A DNA stretch of 64,000 nt from Symbiodinium natans (taxonomy: Eukaryota > Sar > Dinophyceae > Suessiales > Symbiodiniaceae), in the NCBI GenBank assembly GCA_905221605.1, contig CAJNDS010002426.1, forward strand, positions 1 to 64,000, written 5' to 3'. Shown here piece after piece: positions 1-12,487 of the stretch. Numbering within the stretch: position 1 is the first letter of the stretch; every line of letters begins with the position of its first letter. The position numbers and the translations under genes are program-made. Under the pieces are notes generated by a model. It ran no database searches. It was not told the origin of the DNA and worked only from the letters and a program-made list of their open reading frames with translations.

Positions 1-5
1 TCTCA

Positions 6-1737
6 CAAAGCCACAGCAAGGAGGCCTCTTTCATCACGAGGCTGTTCGCAAGCTCCCGGAGGAAGCTGCTGTTGCTGCCGCTCGTGCCCAGCTGATGCCA
101 ACTGCAGCGCGGAAGCCGACAAAACCACCGGAGCCTCAACCCTAAACCCTAAACCCTGAACCCTAAAACCCTACGCCCTAAACCCTTGAAACCCCTTGAA
201 ACCCTTTGAAACCCTTTGAAACCCCTTGAAACCCTTCAAACCCTTTCAAACCCTCTGAAACCCTCTGAAGCCCTTGAGACACTTGACACCCTTGAGAGCC
301 TTGAAGCCCTTGAACACGTAAAGCCCGAAGCCCTCCTGCAGCTTAAACCAGGAAACCTCGGATGGCCCTTCAGGGTTCAGGGTTTAGGTACATATATATA
401 TATATATATGCATATATATTAGTTATTTATTTGTTCATACTTGTTCTTCGTTTTTGTATATACTCTAAACCCGTAAACCGTTCAACTCACAAACACACAC
501 CCCAAACCGCACCCCATGCCCCTAAACCCTAAACCCCAAACCCTAAACCCTAAACCCTAAACCCTAAACCCTAAACCGCAGCTTAGGGCTGTACGATGCC
601 ATTTCGGGGTACCTAAGCGGTCCCAAAGACCCAAACAGCTTTAGGGTTTAGGGTGTAGGGTTTAGGGTTTGGGTGTTGGGGTTTAGGGTTTGGGATTTGG
701 GGTTTAGGGTTTTGGGCTTCACTGTGCAGGGGTTTAGAAGGTGAGGACGTTGCGTTTAGGGGTTTAGGGGTTTAGGGGTTTAGGGGTTTAGGGGTTTAGG
801 GGTTTAGGGGTTTAGGGGTTTAGGGGTTTAGGGGTTTAGGGGTTTAGGGGTTTAGGGGTTTAGGGTTTAGGGTTTCGGGTTCAGGGTATAGGTGTCGGGT
901 TTCGGGATTAGGGTTAACCTCTGCGTACCGCAAGTTGGACGTAGACGCGCCTGGCTATCTGCACAGGCTGCAGCGCCCGGAACAATGGGCGGTTGAACTG
1001 CGACACCATGGCTCGAATGTATTCCTAAGTCCAAACAATCCTAAACCCTGAACCCTAAACCCTAAACCCTCAAAAGGAGGCTCTCATGGTGGTTGGCTGG
1101 CTTGCTTCAAAAATCTCACTGTAGGATTGGAGGGTTTATGCCTATAGGCATGCTCGGAGGTGAATTCTACACTCCTCATAGACTAGCAGGGTTTAGGGTT
1201 TAGGGTTTAGGGTTTAGGGTTTGGGGTTGTCTGCATGCCGCTGCGGAAACGAGAAGCTCCTGGTGCTTCGGTGCAGTAGAGGGGTTCTGCCAACCAAACC
1301 CAAAGTCAAAACCCGCGGTGAGCCTAAACCCTACACCTTTCTGCTTGCAGGCGTCTTCAAAGAGGAAAGCTTCAGAAGCCAAAAGTATAGCGACCCAGGC
1401 AAAATCCCTGACGACAAGGAGGGGAGATGTATACACCCACACAGATGTACTTCGAAGAAAAAGAGAGCTGCATACCTAACAGTTGATTCCAATCCGGCTA
1501 GATGAAGCTTATCGCGCTGGGACCACCTACAAGGGCGTGGGGGTGTAGGGTTGATATAGTTAGGCGCTGAACCCTAGAACCCCTTGAACACCCAGTTGTT
1601 TTTGACAAGCCCCCAAAAAACCCTGTCTGGGTAGATTGGTAGATTCGGGGCTTAGGTACTTCTACTTCGGCCCTCCCTTTTTGTGGGCGAAGCAGGCGCC
1701 GCGTGTTTCGGCGCCAGCGTGGGTTCGACACTTTCTG
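6..1737 (-). CDS. Minus-strand exons of an unrecognised gene at the left edge
   Basis: Four open stretches read as exons on the minus strand, each bounded by telomere-like tracts. About 1737-1650 is Ser/Pro/Ala-rich with a basic end. 1442-1225 contains LLVVRDFAWVAILLASEAFL, hydrophobic enough for a membrane or buried helix. 1021-925 contains YIRAMVSQFNRPLFRAL and QIARRVYVQLAV. 106-6 (after a CTGCAG acceptor) is Gln-rich and ends in TGA, though the plus strand is also open there. They could be the 3' part of the coiled-coil gene upstream or a separate gene. I recognise no family. The sense of the reading comes from uninterrupted frames and protein-like composition only; a transcript alignment would decide. 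Confidence 0.4.
728..875 (+). repeat. Homogeneous TTTAGGGG eight-base array
   Basis: A run of about fifteen GGGGTTTA units of exactly eight bases, bordered by seven-base TTTAGGG forms. It is a local, homogenised variant of the telomere-like unit. The complementary eight-base form reappears at 45342-45496. Confidence 0.9.
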
Positions 1738-2136
1738 ATGGCATGGACTCAGCTCTCAAATCACCGTCCCAACGTCTCAGCGGATTACAGACCTTGATCT
1801 CAACCCTAAACCCTAAACCCTAAACCCCAAACCGGCTGAGTTCCGCTTCAAATGGCTCACAACTCTGCAGATTCCTGTGGTCACAGAGACCTGGGTGCCT
1901 CGTCCTTCTTTTTGGGGCTGGGGCTCAAAGCGTAAGATGGTCTAAAGCTTATAAATTCGGGCTTAGAGCTTAGGGTTTAGGGTCTTTTGGGAAATGAACT
2001 CTGGTTTAGAGCTTAGGGTTTAGGGTCTAGAGGGAAATAAATCAGGGTCTAGAGTTTAGGGTTTCGGGTCCATAGGGGCTCCAGAGCGTAGCTGCACTTC
2101 GGGCGTGAAAAGGCTCTCATGGGTGCCTCAGGTGTT

Positions 2137-5100
2137 GAGCTCAACTTGCAAGGCCTCGCAGTCTGCGAGAAGCTGCTCGAGCTGTCGCAGCTCACTTTCT
2201 ATCCTTGGCGCGGAGAGCAGGCAGACTCACTGCGAGCAAAGGCCACGCGCAACTGGTCCCCATGGAACCTAAACCCTAACACAACAAATCCTGAACTCAA
2301 AAACCCTAAACCCTAACACCCCAGACCCTAAACCCCAAACCCCTAAAACCCAAAACCCAAACCTGCCTGAAACCAAACCAGACTTTATGGCTTATCTAGG
2401 GGTACTTAGATATATAGGGACTATATAAGGTGTGTGTGTATATATAATATAATATAATCTAATATAATATAACATATGTATATATATTTATATATATATA
2501 TATATACATAAAGGTCCTAGAAGGGAATAAGATTAGGGTTGTCTCCAAGGGGTCCCTCCAAACCCCACTTTCTCCTCCTAAAACCCTGCGCTAGACACCC
2601 CAAAATATCCACAAACCCCACTAAAACCCTACTAAACCCTACAAAAACCCTACTAAAACCCTAAAATATCCACAAACCCCACTAAAACCCTTCTAAAACC
2701 CTACTAAAACCCTAAAATATCCACGAACCCCAAGCACCAAACTCCACTTGATCAGGCGCAGCTTCGCCTGCTGCGCTTCCTCGGCTGCTCCCCTGGCGGC
2801 CACGAGGCGCATCTCCATGCGCTCCAAGTCCTCGGGCCTCTTCAGGGATTTGGGTTTTGGGTTTAGGGTTTGGGGTTTGGGGTTTAGGGTTTAGGGTCTA
2901 GGGTTTGGGGTTTAGGGTTTAGGTTTTGGGGTTTAGGGTTTGGGTGCGTGGCTTCTTCTCTTGTAAACAGCATTTACATAGGGTATTTGGGGTACGTATA
3001 GGGTTTGGGGGATTTGGATCTTCGCAGGCTTAGAGATCTTCAATGAGCTTGTCATTATAGGGCGTATAGGCAGAGACTTTTTGATCCTCAACACCCCTCA
3101 ACCCACCCCAAGCCCAAAACCCCAGACCCCAAATCCTAAAGCCCGAAACCTAAAACCCTAAACCCCAAGGCCTAAACCCCAAACCCTAAACCCCAAACCG
3201 CAAACCCTAAACCCTAAACCCTAAACCCCAAACCCTAAACCCTAAACCCCCGGCCTGGTGTCAGCGATTCGCTCAACCTCAACCTCGCCTTGGGCTTCGG
3301 CCGGGTGCTGCTCAACTGCGGCCTGGTGCGTTGGGCCTTAGGGTTTAGGGTTAGAGCTTGATCAACTAGAACAATTGCTTCTGCGGTAGCCCATCTTTAG
3401 CAGGTTCGAGAAACTCCCCTCTTGAAACCCTCTAAAAGCTCTAACACTTAAACCTTTTGAAGCCCTACACCCTGGGCCTTATACCCGTAAACCCTAAACA
3501 CTAACACCCAAGGCCTTATCCCCTAAACCCTAAACCCTCTAAACCCTAGATCCTAAATTCTAAACCCTAAACCCTAAACCCTGAACCCTAAACCCCAAAC
3601 CCTAAACCCCAAACCCTAAACCCTAAACCCTAAGCCCGCCGCGCCCGCCTCGCGGCGCCGAAGCGCCTCGACCTCGGCGCGGAGTTTCGCAAGGCGCTGG
3701 TCAGCCGCCTCAGAGCAGGGTTTAGGGTTTAGGGTTTGGGGTGGCGGGGTTTGGGGTTTAGGATTTAATTAGGGTTTAGGGCTGAGGTTTTAGGGTTTAG
3801 GGTTTGGGGTTTCGGGTTTGGGGTTGAGGGTTTAGGGTTTGGGGTTTGGGGTTTGGGGTTTCGGGTTTAGGGTTTGGGGTTTGGGGTTTGGGGCTTAGGG
3901 TTTGGGGTTTGGGGTTTAGGGTTTGGGGTTTAGGGTTTAGGGTTTGGGGTTTGGGGTTTAGGTTTGCCGGTTTAGGGCTTGCCGGTTTAGGGCTTGGGGT
4001 TCAGGGGTTTAGGGTTTAGGACTCAGGGTTCGGGGGTTAAGGGTTTGGGGCCTATAGGGTTTGGGGGGTTTAGTTAGGGTTTGGCGGTTTAGGGGCTTGC
4101 GGAATTGGGCTTTTGTGGGCTTTTTTGTAGAGGGCCAAAAAACCACACAAACATAAGGCTCCTACAACCAGGGTTTGGTTTCGGGATCCCCCTTATAGGG
4201 GCCCTTATGGTGTTTGGGGCTCGAATTTTGGGCCGGGCCTACAATTTCGAGGTTTGGGGTCGACAGGGGTGCCATGCTTAGGCGGTGAGTTGAAGGTCCC
4301 TACCTACACTGCTTCCTTTCGAGAGTGTCAGTCAGACAAACGCATCTGAACAATCTAAGCTGGTAAGGGACATCCTGGGTGCGGTTAGTGGCTGTTCAAG
4401 CTGATTCCTGATAACACCGTCAGTGGAAATGGAAAAGCCAAGTATCATCTCCAATGATGATTAGAAGATGGATCTTCTTCACCCCGCGCATGTGATGACC
4501 ACTGCTTTCTTTGGCTTCACATGAACATTGGAATCGAATCCCTATACCCTGCACTCCATTTGCGGTTCAGGGCTTTTGGCGTCTAGACCTGCCCAGATCC
4601 TACTCGTCCGCATTGATGACTCAACATGCTCAAAGAAATTAAACACTAAACCCTATAAACCCTAAACCCTAAACCCTAAGCCCTAAACCCTAAACTCTAA
4701 ACCCTAAACCCTAAACCCAAAACCAGCCCTGCACAAGGCCCTGCCTGGAGCTCTTCCAAGCGAGGCGTCTGGGTCCCCGCCACCACCATCTCTGCGTTGG
4801 GGGCAGGTCCTTCTCAGTCACCCTAAACCCTAAACCCTAAAAGCCCTGAAAACCCTCCATGTGTAGCAGAGCCCCATGGCAAGTCCACCTCCCCAAACAT
4901 CACTTAAAACAGACATCAACGGATGCCTGTCAACCCTAAACCCTAAACCCTAATCCCCAAACCCTAAACCCTGAACCCTAAACCCTAAATTGATGGGCCA
5001 GGGTGGGGGCCAGGAAAACTGGCAGCTTACGGGTCCAGGCATCCTTATTTGCCTGGCAAGTGTCCTAAACGGCGGTTTTGGTTCAGGGCCTTTAGGGCTT

Positions 5101-7599
5101 CGGGTTTCGGGCTAACATCCCCACAAAACTCCACCACCCCTTAAATGGGGTTTACGGGTTCATGAGTTAAGGAGGATATTCCCTGAGCATTTTCAACAGG
5201 GGGGGCACAAGTAGTGCATTATTCTTTCAACTGGCACTGAAGGTGGGGGAGCCGTTGGGCCCCAAACAACCCCCCCCCCAAAAAAAAAAAAAAAAAAACG
5301 AAACAACAAAACACTGCCCCTAGACCCCACGCAAAAATCCACAGAAGTCCTCCTGGAAACCCACACCCCCTCAACCCTCTCCATCACACACCCTCTCTAT
5401 ACATCCTAAACCCTATACCCTCAACCCTCAACCCTCAACCGTAAACCCTAAACCCTAAACCCAAAACCCTACCCCCCCACCCTCCTCGTGGCTGAGTGCC
5501 CTCCTCAATCTCGGGGATGAAGGCCTTGGATGGCCCATTAAAATTAAAACTGGAGAAGACTCCTGAGAATTCGTGTTCATTAAAGAACCTGAAGAAGAGT
5601 CCTAAGAATTCGGGTTTAGGGTTTAGGGTTTAGGGTTTAGGGCTTAGGAGTAGTGTCATCCCCTTAAGCCCTCCAAAGCCCCTGAATGGCCGTCCTAGAG
5701 GCCACGCGCTGGGCCCACGAGGGGCTTTGCGCCTCGCCGTCCTCGTGCCTCGGAAGATTATTGGGGGTTTTCCGATACTAAGGGCTTAGGATTTAGGGTT
5801 TAGGGTTGAGGTTTGAGGGTTTAGGGTTTAGTTTAGGGCTTATTGTTTCCGATATTAGGATCATAAGGGGGTCCTACTATTTGGGGGTTCGATTATAGGG
5901 GTCCCTTATTTTCGCAAACTCCCCTTATCAGATGAGGAAAGTGTCGGAGTTGCGGCTTGGCGGTTCAAGGGGCTTGGGGGCTTTGGGTTTTAGGAGTTTA
6001 GGGGCTTAAGAGTTTAGAGTTTCTTGAGGTTTTGGATTGAGGGTCTCGGGGTTTAGGGGGTTGAGGGGCGTTCCCGGCCATGCCGCGGGGAGTGCGGTGA
6101 CTCGGCATCCTCGAGCTCGGCCCAGCGGAGGGCCTGGGCTCCAGGGCTTCGAGAGGTGGGGTTTAGGGTTTAGGGTTTAGGGTTTAGGGTTTAGGGATTA
6201 GGGATTAGGGATTAGGGGTTAGGTGATGTGGGGGGCTGTTTTGTAGGGGTCTCTAAGGAGTTCGGGGTTTAGAGCCCTAAACCCCAACCCCTAAAGTCTG
6301 GGGTTTCGAGTTAAGTTGAAGTTGTTGGTTTCGGTGTAATTAGTACGGTTGTGCGTCTAGGGAGCCACAAGAGTTTAGAAGGTGCCGGCGACGGTGCTTT
6401 GTCGGGATTGCCGGATACTTGAAGGCGGCAAGCGGTCGCAGCAGTGGCTGCGGCACAAGCCGAATGCAACACCCCCTATTCAAAAAACCGATTTAAACCT
6501 TATTCAAGCCCTCTTCAAGCCCCATTTAGACCCGATTAAACGCCTACTAACCCTGCAAACCCTGTAAACTGCATAAACCCTACATATACCTTAAACTCTA
6601 CACACCCCGTACACCTTGAACCGATAAGCAAGCCACTGATAACCATGAGCCGAAGTTTCCGAACATAAGGGACCCCCATAGAACCACCCCAAATACTAGG
6701 ATTCCTTGTACTTGGGACCGACAAGGTACCCCTAAAACCCGAAACCCGAACACTAAACCCCAAACCCAAAACCCTAAACCCTGAACCCTAAACCCTAACC
6801 CCTAAACCCTAAACCCCATGAGGTAGCCCTAATATCGTAAACCCCACCAAGTGGCATACTCGTCCTCAAGTTGTCGCTCCAGGGCCTTGGGAGAGGACGC
6901 GTTCAGCGGGATTCGGAGTTGCCGGGACTCCTCCAAACCCTAAACCCTAAACCCTAAACCCTGAACCCTGAACCCTGAACACCCAGCTTGCCCAGCACTC
7001 GACCCCTGCCTCGCGCTCGCGAGCACGCTGCTCACGCCACTGCTCCAGTCCCGCCAGGCACTCATCCATCTCGTCATTCCTTAATTCTAGGGGTTTAGGG
7101 TTTAGGGTTTGGGGTTCGGGCCTGGGGTTTGGGGTTTGGGGTTTAGGGCTTGGGGGGCATCGGGTTTAGGGTTTGGACCCTTAAGGTTCTACGCTTGGGT
7201 GTTGGGGACCCTCTTCAATATCCTTAAGGTAGAAAAAGTGTCTAGGGTTCAGGGTGTATAGGGTCCGAAGCCCAAAATGCTTCAGGTCTTTGGAGGGTTT
7301 AGGGTTTAGGGTTTAGGGTTTAGGGTTTAGGGTTTAGGGTTTAGGGCAAGCTTCCCGGCTTCCCACCGAGGAGCAATGCGCGAATCTCGTCGGCGACCCT
7401 GTCGTCGAGCAGGGTATCTTCAGGATCGTCCTCTTCCATGAGGTCTAGGGTTTAGGGTTTAGGGTTTAGGGTCTAGGGGTTTAGGGTTTAGGGTTAAGGG
7501 GTTTAGGGTTTCCGGTGTTGAGAGTCTACGGTCCTGCTCGAAAGCCGAGCTCGAGCCATGCAGGGACACTTCCTCGCTGGAGTCATCGACAGGCGCCAT
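2137..7599 (-). CDS. Multi-exon acidic coiled-coil protein gene (unknown family)
   Basis: At least twelve exons can be read on the minus strand: 7599-7530 (ATG at 7599, begins MAPVDDSSEEVSLHG), 7444-7348, 7079 to about 6985, 6930 to about 6853, 6133 to about 6075, 5748-5695, 5524 to about 5482, 4791-4745, 3708-3636, 3322-3255, 2839-2750 and about 2205-2137. Exons 1-3 join in phase (GT then GC donors) through EEDDPEDTLLDDRVADEIRA into NDEMDECLAGLEQWREQRA. The later exons are heptad-like and rich in Glu, Arg, Leu and Ala, for example RLAKLRAEVEALRRRE and ELRQLEQLLADCEALQVEL, so coiled coils are likely. Nearly every intron holds a telomere-like tract, and several splice sites lie inside one. An exon between 6853 and 6133 is probably missed. 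No function can be assigned. Confidence 0.62.
5855..5925. mobile_element. M2 family copy
   Basis: Carries GGGGGTCCTACTATTTGGGG and TATAGGGGTCCCTTATTTTC, matching the core and arm of the other M2 copies. Ends not precisely defined. Confidence 0.5.
6652..6727. mobile_element. Copy of short inverted-repeat element family M2
   Basis: Begins with GTTTCCGAACATAAGGGAC and ends with GGTACCCCTAAAACC, with the family core AAATACTAGGATTCCTTG between. The same ends and core recur at about 5855-5925, 26230-26345, 39935-40018, 41240-41340, 51073-51205, 57222-57328, 59753-59857 and 61662-61768. No coding capacity; miniature inverted-repeat element by structure. Confidence 0.6.
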
Positions 7600-7849
7600 G
7601 GGGGCCCGAATCCAGCGCTGGTCCCTACCTGGGAAGATTCCCGAAACCCTAAACCCCTGAACCCTAAACCCTAAACCTAAACCCCAAACTGTGAACCGCG
7701 TCAGGTTGGTTCAAAGATAAACTTGTAGGAGCTCACGAGATTAACGGAAGCAAGACGCGGAACAAACTCTGCGCGGCAGGGTCCGATTCCTGGGGCCAGG
7801 ATATGGGGTGCCCTCGACGTACCCTAGGGTTTAGGGTTTAGGGTCTAGG

Positions 7850-8550
7850 GTAAAAGCCTAGTTGGAGGTTCATGGATATATATATATATAACCCTAACAG
7901 GAAGTCTACTTCCAACCTACTTTAGAGGACTTAGGGCGCTTTTCAGTGCAGTTTTTATTCGGGATACAAGTATATACCCCGAACCTCCAAGTGCAAACCC
8001 CAAACCCGAAGACCCCACAGGCCCATACTTCAAGCGTCATTTGAGGGGCCTTCGGGTTCGAAAACTTCGGGTTTCGGGTGCACAGGGGGCTTAAGGTTTA
8101 GGGTTTAGGGTTTAGGGTTTAGAGTTTAAGAGGTTTCTACCAGTACCCTAATGCAACCCCAAACCCCCGAGCCCTGAAACTGCAGCGCATTTGTGTGGCG
8201 AGGGAGTTCGTCAAAGCCCATATGCTGTCTGCTCTCTAAAGGTCGACATTGTCTCAGGGCCTAAACCCTAAACCCTAAACCCTAAACCCTAAACATGTTT
8301 GAGGAGAGGAGGGCATATGAGAGAATGCCTTACGAGCCTGTTCAGGTCTTGTAGGGGGTGGGGATGAATAGGGAGATTCCCCTCCTTCAATATGTGCCCC
8401 TTACCTTGTGGACCACATGAACCCAAAATTGGGGTCGCAACCCTATGCTACTACAACCCTATTCAGGTGCATGAACCATAAACCCTTTCGGGGTCCACTT
8501 GCTCCCCCACCGGTATAGTCATTGCATCAGGGCATCTTTTCCGCAGTTAT
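7850..8550. other. Stretch with no supported gene
   Basis: Contains TTTAGGG tracts near 7826-7850 and 8090-8125, a TATATA run near 7876-7890, a CCCTAAA tract near 8262-8295 and otherwise unique sequence. An open plus-strand reading over about 7706-7830 is possible but not supported by anything further. Confidence 0.5.
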
Positions 8551-8554
8551 TCGT

Positions 8555-11500
8555 ATCGAACCGGAGATGGTCTCCATCTCACAAACGGCTAGGCGATCCA
8601 GATACCAAGCTGCACTTCGTGGCAAGCCCAGGCATCGAAGACGCGTGACGGGAAGGGGCGGTCTCCCCCACGATGAGCTCAGTCCTCCCTCTAAACCCTA
8701 AACCCTAAACCCTAAACCCTAAACCCGAAACCCCAAACCCAGAATGCACCCTAAACGGGATCATGGTTCACATGCCTTACTGGGGGTTATAGAAGTCTTG
8801 GGGTTCATGATTCATATACCTTAGTGGGTTCATAGACCTTAATGGGGGGTTCTAGAAGACTAGGGGATATGATCCCAATTATAGGGTTTAGGGTTTGGGG
8901 CTTAGGGTCCCCCAAGGTATCTCTCTTCTGAGAAGAGCCCACCCTTCCGCCAAGATTGAAGAGAGCAACGTGGCTGTACACGTCATGTGCTCTAGACCCA
9001 GGAGTAGCCTAGGAATACCCTAAACCCTAAACTCTAACATTGAAAAAACCCCAAAGCCTTTTTTTTAAGGGGGATTAGAAGGGAACCCCAACCCTAAAAA
9101 GAAAGGACCTACTCCGGGTCCTAGTGAATGGATTGCGTCTGCAACTCCTTCAGCTGCACAAGGGCATCAACCGGGTTTAGGTTTAGGGTTCAGGGTTCAG
9201 GGTTTAGGGTTAACTGGTTCTGGACGTTTATGGGGCTCTGGCTTGGGTCTCTGAGATTTGGGTTTTCAAAACCCTTAACCCTAAACACTAAGCCCTAAAC
9301 CCCAAGTCCCAAACCCTAAACACCAGCTAGACCCGGGAGTAACCTAGTCATAAAAAGGGGTACCCTAAACAAGGAAAAAAGGGCCTACTCCCGGTCCTAG
9401 CCAGTATCATGGACCTTCATGACCTATTTTAGGGCTTTAGGGCTGAGGGTTTATCGGGCTTTGGCCCTGGGGTGCCCTGGACCTCTTTCGGTCAGAGTCA
9501 AGGAGTTCTTTTCTGGGATTCTAGAGGGGTGTGGGTTTAAGAGTGCTGGTGTCTGACATGCTCCGTGGTTGCTGGGCAGGACGTGTACAGGGCTCAGGGT
9601 TCCGGAGTCCGAGGATTTAGGGTTTAGGGTTCTGGGTTTACTTCGGGCTCAGGGTCTAATGCGGGTTTGCTCAGGAGATAACAAGAAACACGCCCTGGCA
9701 GCTGGGATCATTTGCTGGCTGCGATCCGTACGATATTTCTCGGCCCAACACTTTGTAGCCAAGACCACCGCAGCGGGAGCGGGCGCCGAACTGCAAGAGC
9801 TCGTTCCATGCTAGGGGCTGAGATCTGCACCATCCCGGAGCCCTATACACCAAAAATCCTAAACCCTAAACCCTAAACCCTTAACCCTGAACCCTAAACC
9901 CTAAACCCTATGGAGCCCTCCGCCCCCGAAACCTTCGAGAACTGCCTTTGGCTACATGAAGCTGCTACAAGTACCTGGACAAAACAAACACTTTCGATTG
10001 GGTCAAGGATGAAGCGTGCACGTTCCTGAGAAGCCAACCCCCTGGATCCTAAACGAGTCTACAGTTTAGGGTTTAGGGTTTAGGGTTTAGGGTTAGTGCC
10101 TCTGGGCTTGCACCTAACCGGCACCGACCTAAGACATACTCCAAACCTAAGACGTGGGCCTTACAACACTGAGCACTCAAGGCTGCTTGGGTCACCATAC
10201 TATATGGGACTTCATTCACTGCTTAGAGCCGGTTTAGGTTTTGTTAGGCCTTTGGGACCCCAAACCCTAAACCCTAAACCCTAAACCCTAAACCCTAAAC
10301 CCTAAACCCTAAACCCTGAACCCTATGTTTCTTTTAGTGGTTTGGGGCTTGATCCGCGTGGCTCACGCAGTGGTGCCGTGGGACTAAAGCCTGCTGCACC
10401 TAGTCGATTGCGGAAGGGCGCTGGTTGTAAGATGATACGCCGTGTGCGGATCTTTAGGGTTTAGGGTTTAGGGTTTAGGGTTTAGGGTTTAGGGTTTAGG
10501 GTTAGGGTTAGGGTTTAGGGTTTAGGGTTTAGGGTTTAGGGTTTAGGGTTTAGGGTTTAGGGTTTAGGGTTTCACTCAAAGGCTCCAATGTAGTTCCTGT
10601 TTGGGTTTGGGGTTAGTTATAGAGGATTCTAGTATACTACCCCAAAAATGTACTACATAGGAGCCTTTGGGTATAATACATGCTCATATCTACAAAAACC
10701 ATTCATACGCAAACGCTCATTCATGTCGGTCGGAAGCCCACATGCTGGTATGCAAGACCTCTCCAGAACCCCACCCTAAATCCAAAATCCTAAACCCTAA
10801 ACCCCTATAAACCCTAAACCCTGATAAACCCTAAACCTTGTACACCCTAAACCCTAAACCCCTAAACCGAGCCAACCTTCCCGCAATCAGCCGCAGACTC
10901 CTACGGAGATGGCCGGGATGCTCTGATCTCAACGGCCAAGCTGATGCAGACTACAGCATGGGATTCGGGCTTAGGGTTTAGGGTTTAGGGCTTAGGGTTG
11001 TAGGTTGATAGAGTTGCAATACCTAAAGTATTTGCGTTTGGGCGATTTTGGTTTTAGTCTGGGACGCTCGGGAGACTTCGGGTAGTCCAGGACAGCTCAA
11101 TCCTAAACCCTATGCTCCTAAACGCCTGAAGCCCCTAAACCCCCTTAACTCCCACACCCTTAACCATCTAGGGTCCCCAGAACCTAAGGAATGCAGGGGG
11201 TGTGGCGTTGAGGGTTTAGGGTTCACCATTTAGAGATTCGCCTGACTGATGGGTTTGTAGGGCTCATGGTCTAGGATTTCTTGGCTGCACTTAGCAGGGT
11301 AGCTATAAATCTATTTTTTTCGCTGCCTTATTAAGAAACCCAATAAAACCCAAAAGGCTAGATCCCAGTAATAAAGCACCACAGAGGATTTCAGGTTTAG
11401 GGAAGGTGTAGGGGCTTAGGGTTTAGGGTTTAGAATTTAGGGTTTAGGGTTTAGGGTTTAGGGTTTAGGGTTTAGGGTTTAGGGTTTAGGGTGGGCTTGC

Positions 11501-12355
11501 AAGCACCAGAAACACTAGGGCTGGACCGCTGCCAGCCAAGTGCGTGTGGCGCACTCCACAAGGAATCATCACTTCATCCTGCACGTCCCCCAAGCAGCCT
11601 CCAAAACTTAGGGGTTTAGGGTTTAGGGTTTAGGGTTTAGGGTCTAGGGTACTTGGGACCCGGTAAAAGTTCAGTTTTAAGCTTGAGGACAGAATTACAT
11701 ATGCTGGCTGCAGGTTCGCCATAGATAACAGCTGGAGCGTACATGCCCGTTCGTCGGATTGGGTTTAGGGTTTAGGGTTTAAGGTTTAGGGTTTAGGACT
11801 TAGGGTTTAGGGTTTAGGGTTTAGGGTTGAGGGTTTACGGTTTAGGGTTTAGGGTTTAGGGTTGCAACCACGCCTATTTGAAGTTTAGACCTTGCTACAG
11901 TGCCAACCAGCAGCAAGCAAACGCAGAACCAAGAGAAGCATAATCGCTTGCACCAAAATGATTTTGAATGATGCGCATGTTCCGAACAATAGCCCGCAGT
12001 GCCTGACTTCGGCAAAGACTTTGATGCAAAACCCGAAATAGCGTCTCTGTACTCTCCAGGCACGTGCAGGACCAATCACGTCATCGCACGTAGAGACATG
12101 GAGGAGAACAGCCTCAGTGCGATAGGCAGACAAGGTCTGGGGCTTAAGGTTTAAAATTTATAGGGTCCATGGTTGGCAGATCCTTCTTTTGAAGAGTGTT
12201 CACCTCACACTATATTTCTGTTTCCGCCAGTAGCGGCGGCGAGAATGCTGGGCTAGCACGGGCCCCTGGGTCAAAGTTGGCGACATACGGTTTGGAGTGC
12301 AACCATTGACCTGCAACCATGCTGGAAAATACAAGACATTGCACTTCGGCTGAAA
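8555..12355 (+). CDS. Candidate multi-exon plus-strand gene of unknown function
   Basis: Exon-like readings on the plus strand between telomere-like tracts: 8555-8694 (after TTTTCCGCAG; basic, contains EPEMVSISQTARRSRYQAAL), 9962 to about 10045 (after an AG; contains YKYLDKTNTFDWVKDEACTF), about 10869-10962 (SYGDGRDALISTAKLMQTTA), 11504 to about 11607 (APETLGLDRCQPSACGALHK), 11714 to about 11758 (FAIDNSWSVHARSSDW), about 11975-12035, about 12060-12122 (ITSSHVETWRRTASVR) and about 12270-12355 (VKVGDIRFGVQPLTCNHAGK). Frames and acceptor sites look real but I could not chain all phases, so this may be more than one gene. An ORF at about 9667-9810 is open on both strands. No family recognised. 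Confidence 0.45.
10455..10572 (+). repeat. TTTAGGG array
   Basis: About sixteen nearly perfect TTTAGGG units, with one short GTTAGGG interruption in the middle. Confidence 0.95.
11413..11493 (+). repeat. TTTAGGG array upstream of exon at 11504
   Basis: About eleven units, one degenerate. It ends ten bases before the candidate acceptor TTGCAAG of the next exon. Confidence 0.9.
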
Positions 12356-12487
12356 CGCTATCTGCAAACCTATCCACGGAGCCACCTATCCATCGATCAA
12401 CCTTCCCACCGACCCACCCATTCTTGCAGAGGTGATTGCGTGATGGTACGTACACGCAACGGGACATCGGCATTTGCCGGGGTACCA

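Larger units (their letters stand above)
125..7520. repeat. Telomere-like tracts between exons, 0.1-7.5 kb
   Basis: TTTAGGG or its complement occurs in short tracts in both orientations, for example near 535-578, 745-875, 1190-1226, 1802-1833, 2870-2945, 3180-3250, 3540-3635, 3716-4080, 4650-4725, 4935-4990, 5615-5645, 6160-6200, 6930-6980, 7085-7150, 7290-7346 and 7445-7510. Units are degenerate: TTTGGGG, TTCAGGG, TTTCGGG and an eight-base TTTAGGGG form. Since orientation alternates and coding exons sit between the tracts, this is interstitial sequence and not a chromosome end. Confidence 0.95.

Noticed and set aside
6382-6567. Plus-strand ORF at 6382-6567 as a gene
   Set aside because: It begins in unique sequence but is mainly degenerate telomere-like CCCTAAAC drift; the surrounding exons are on the minus strand.
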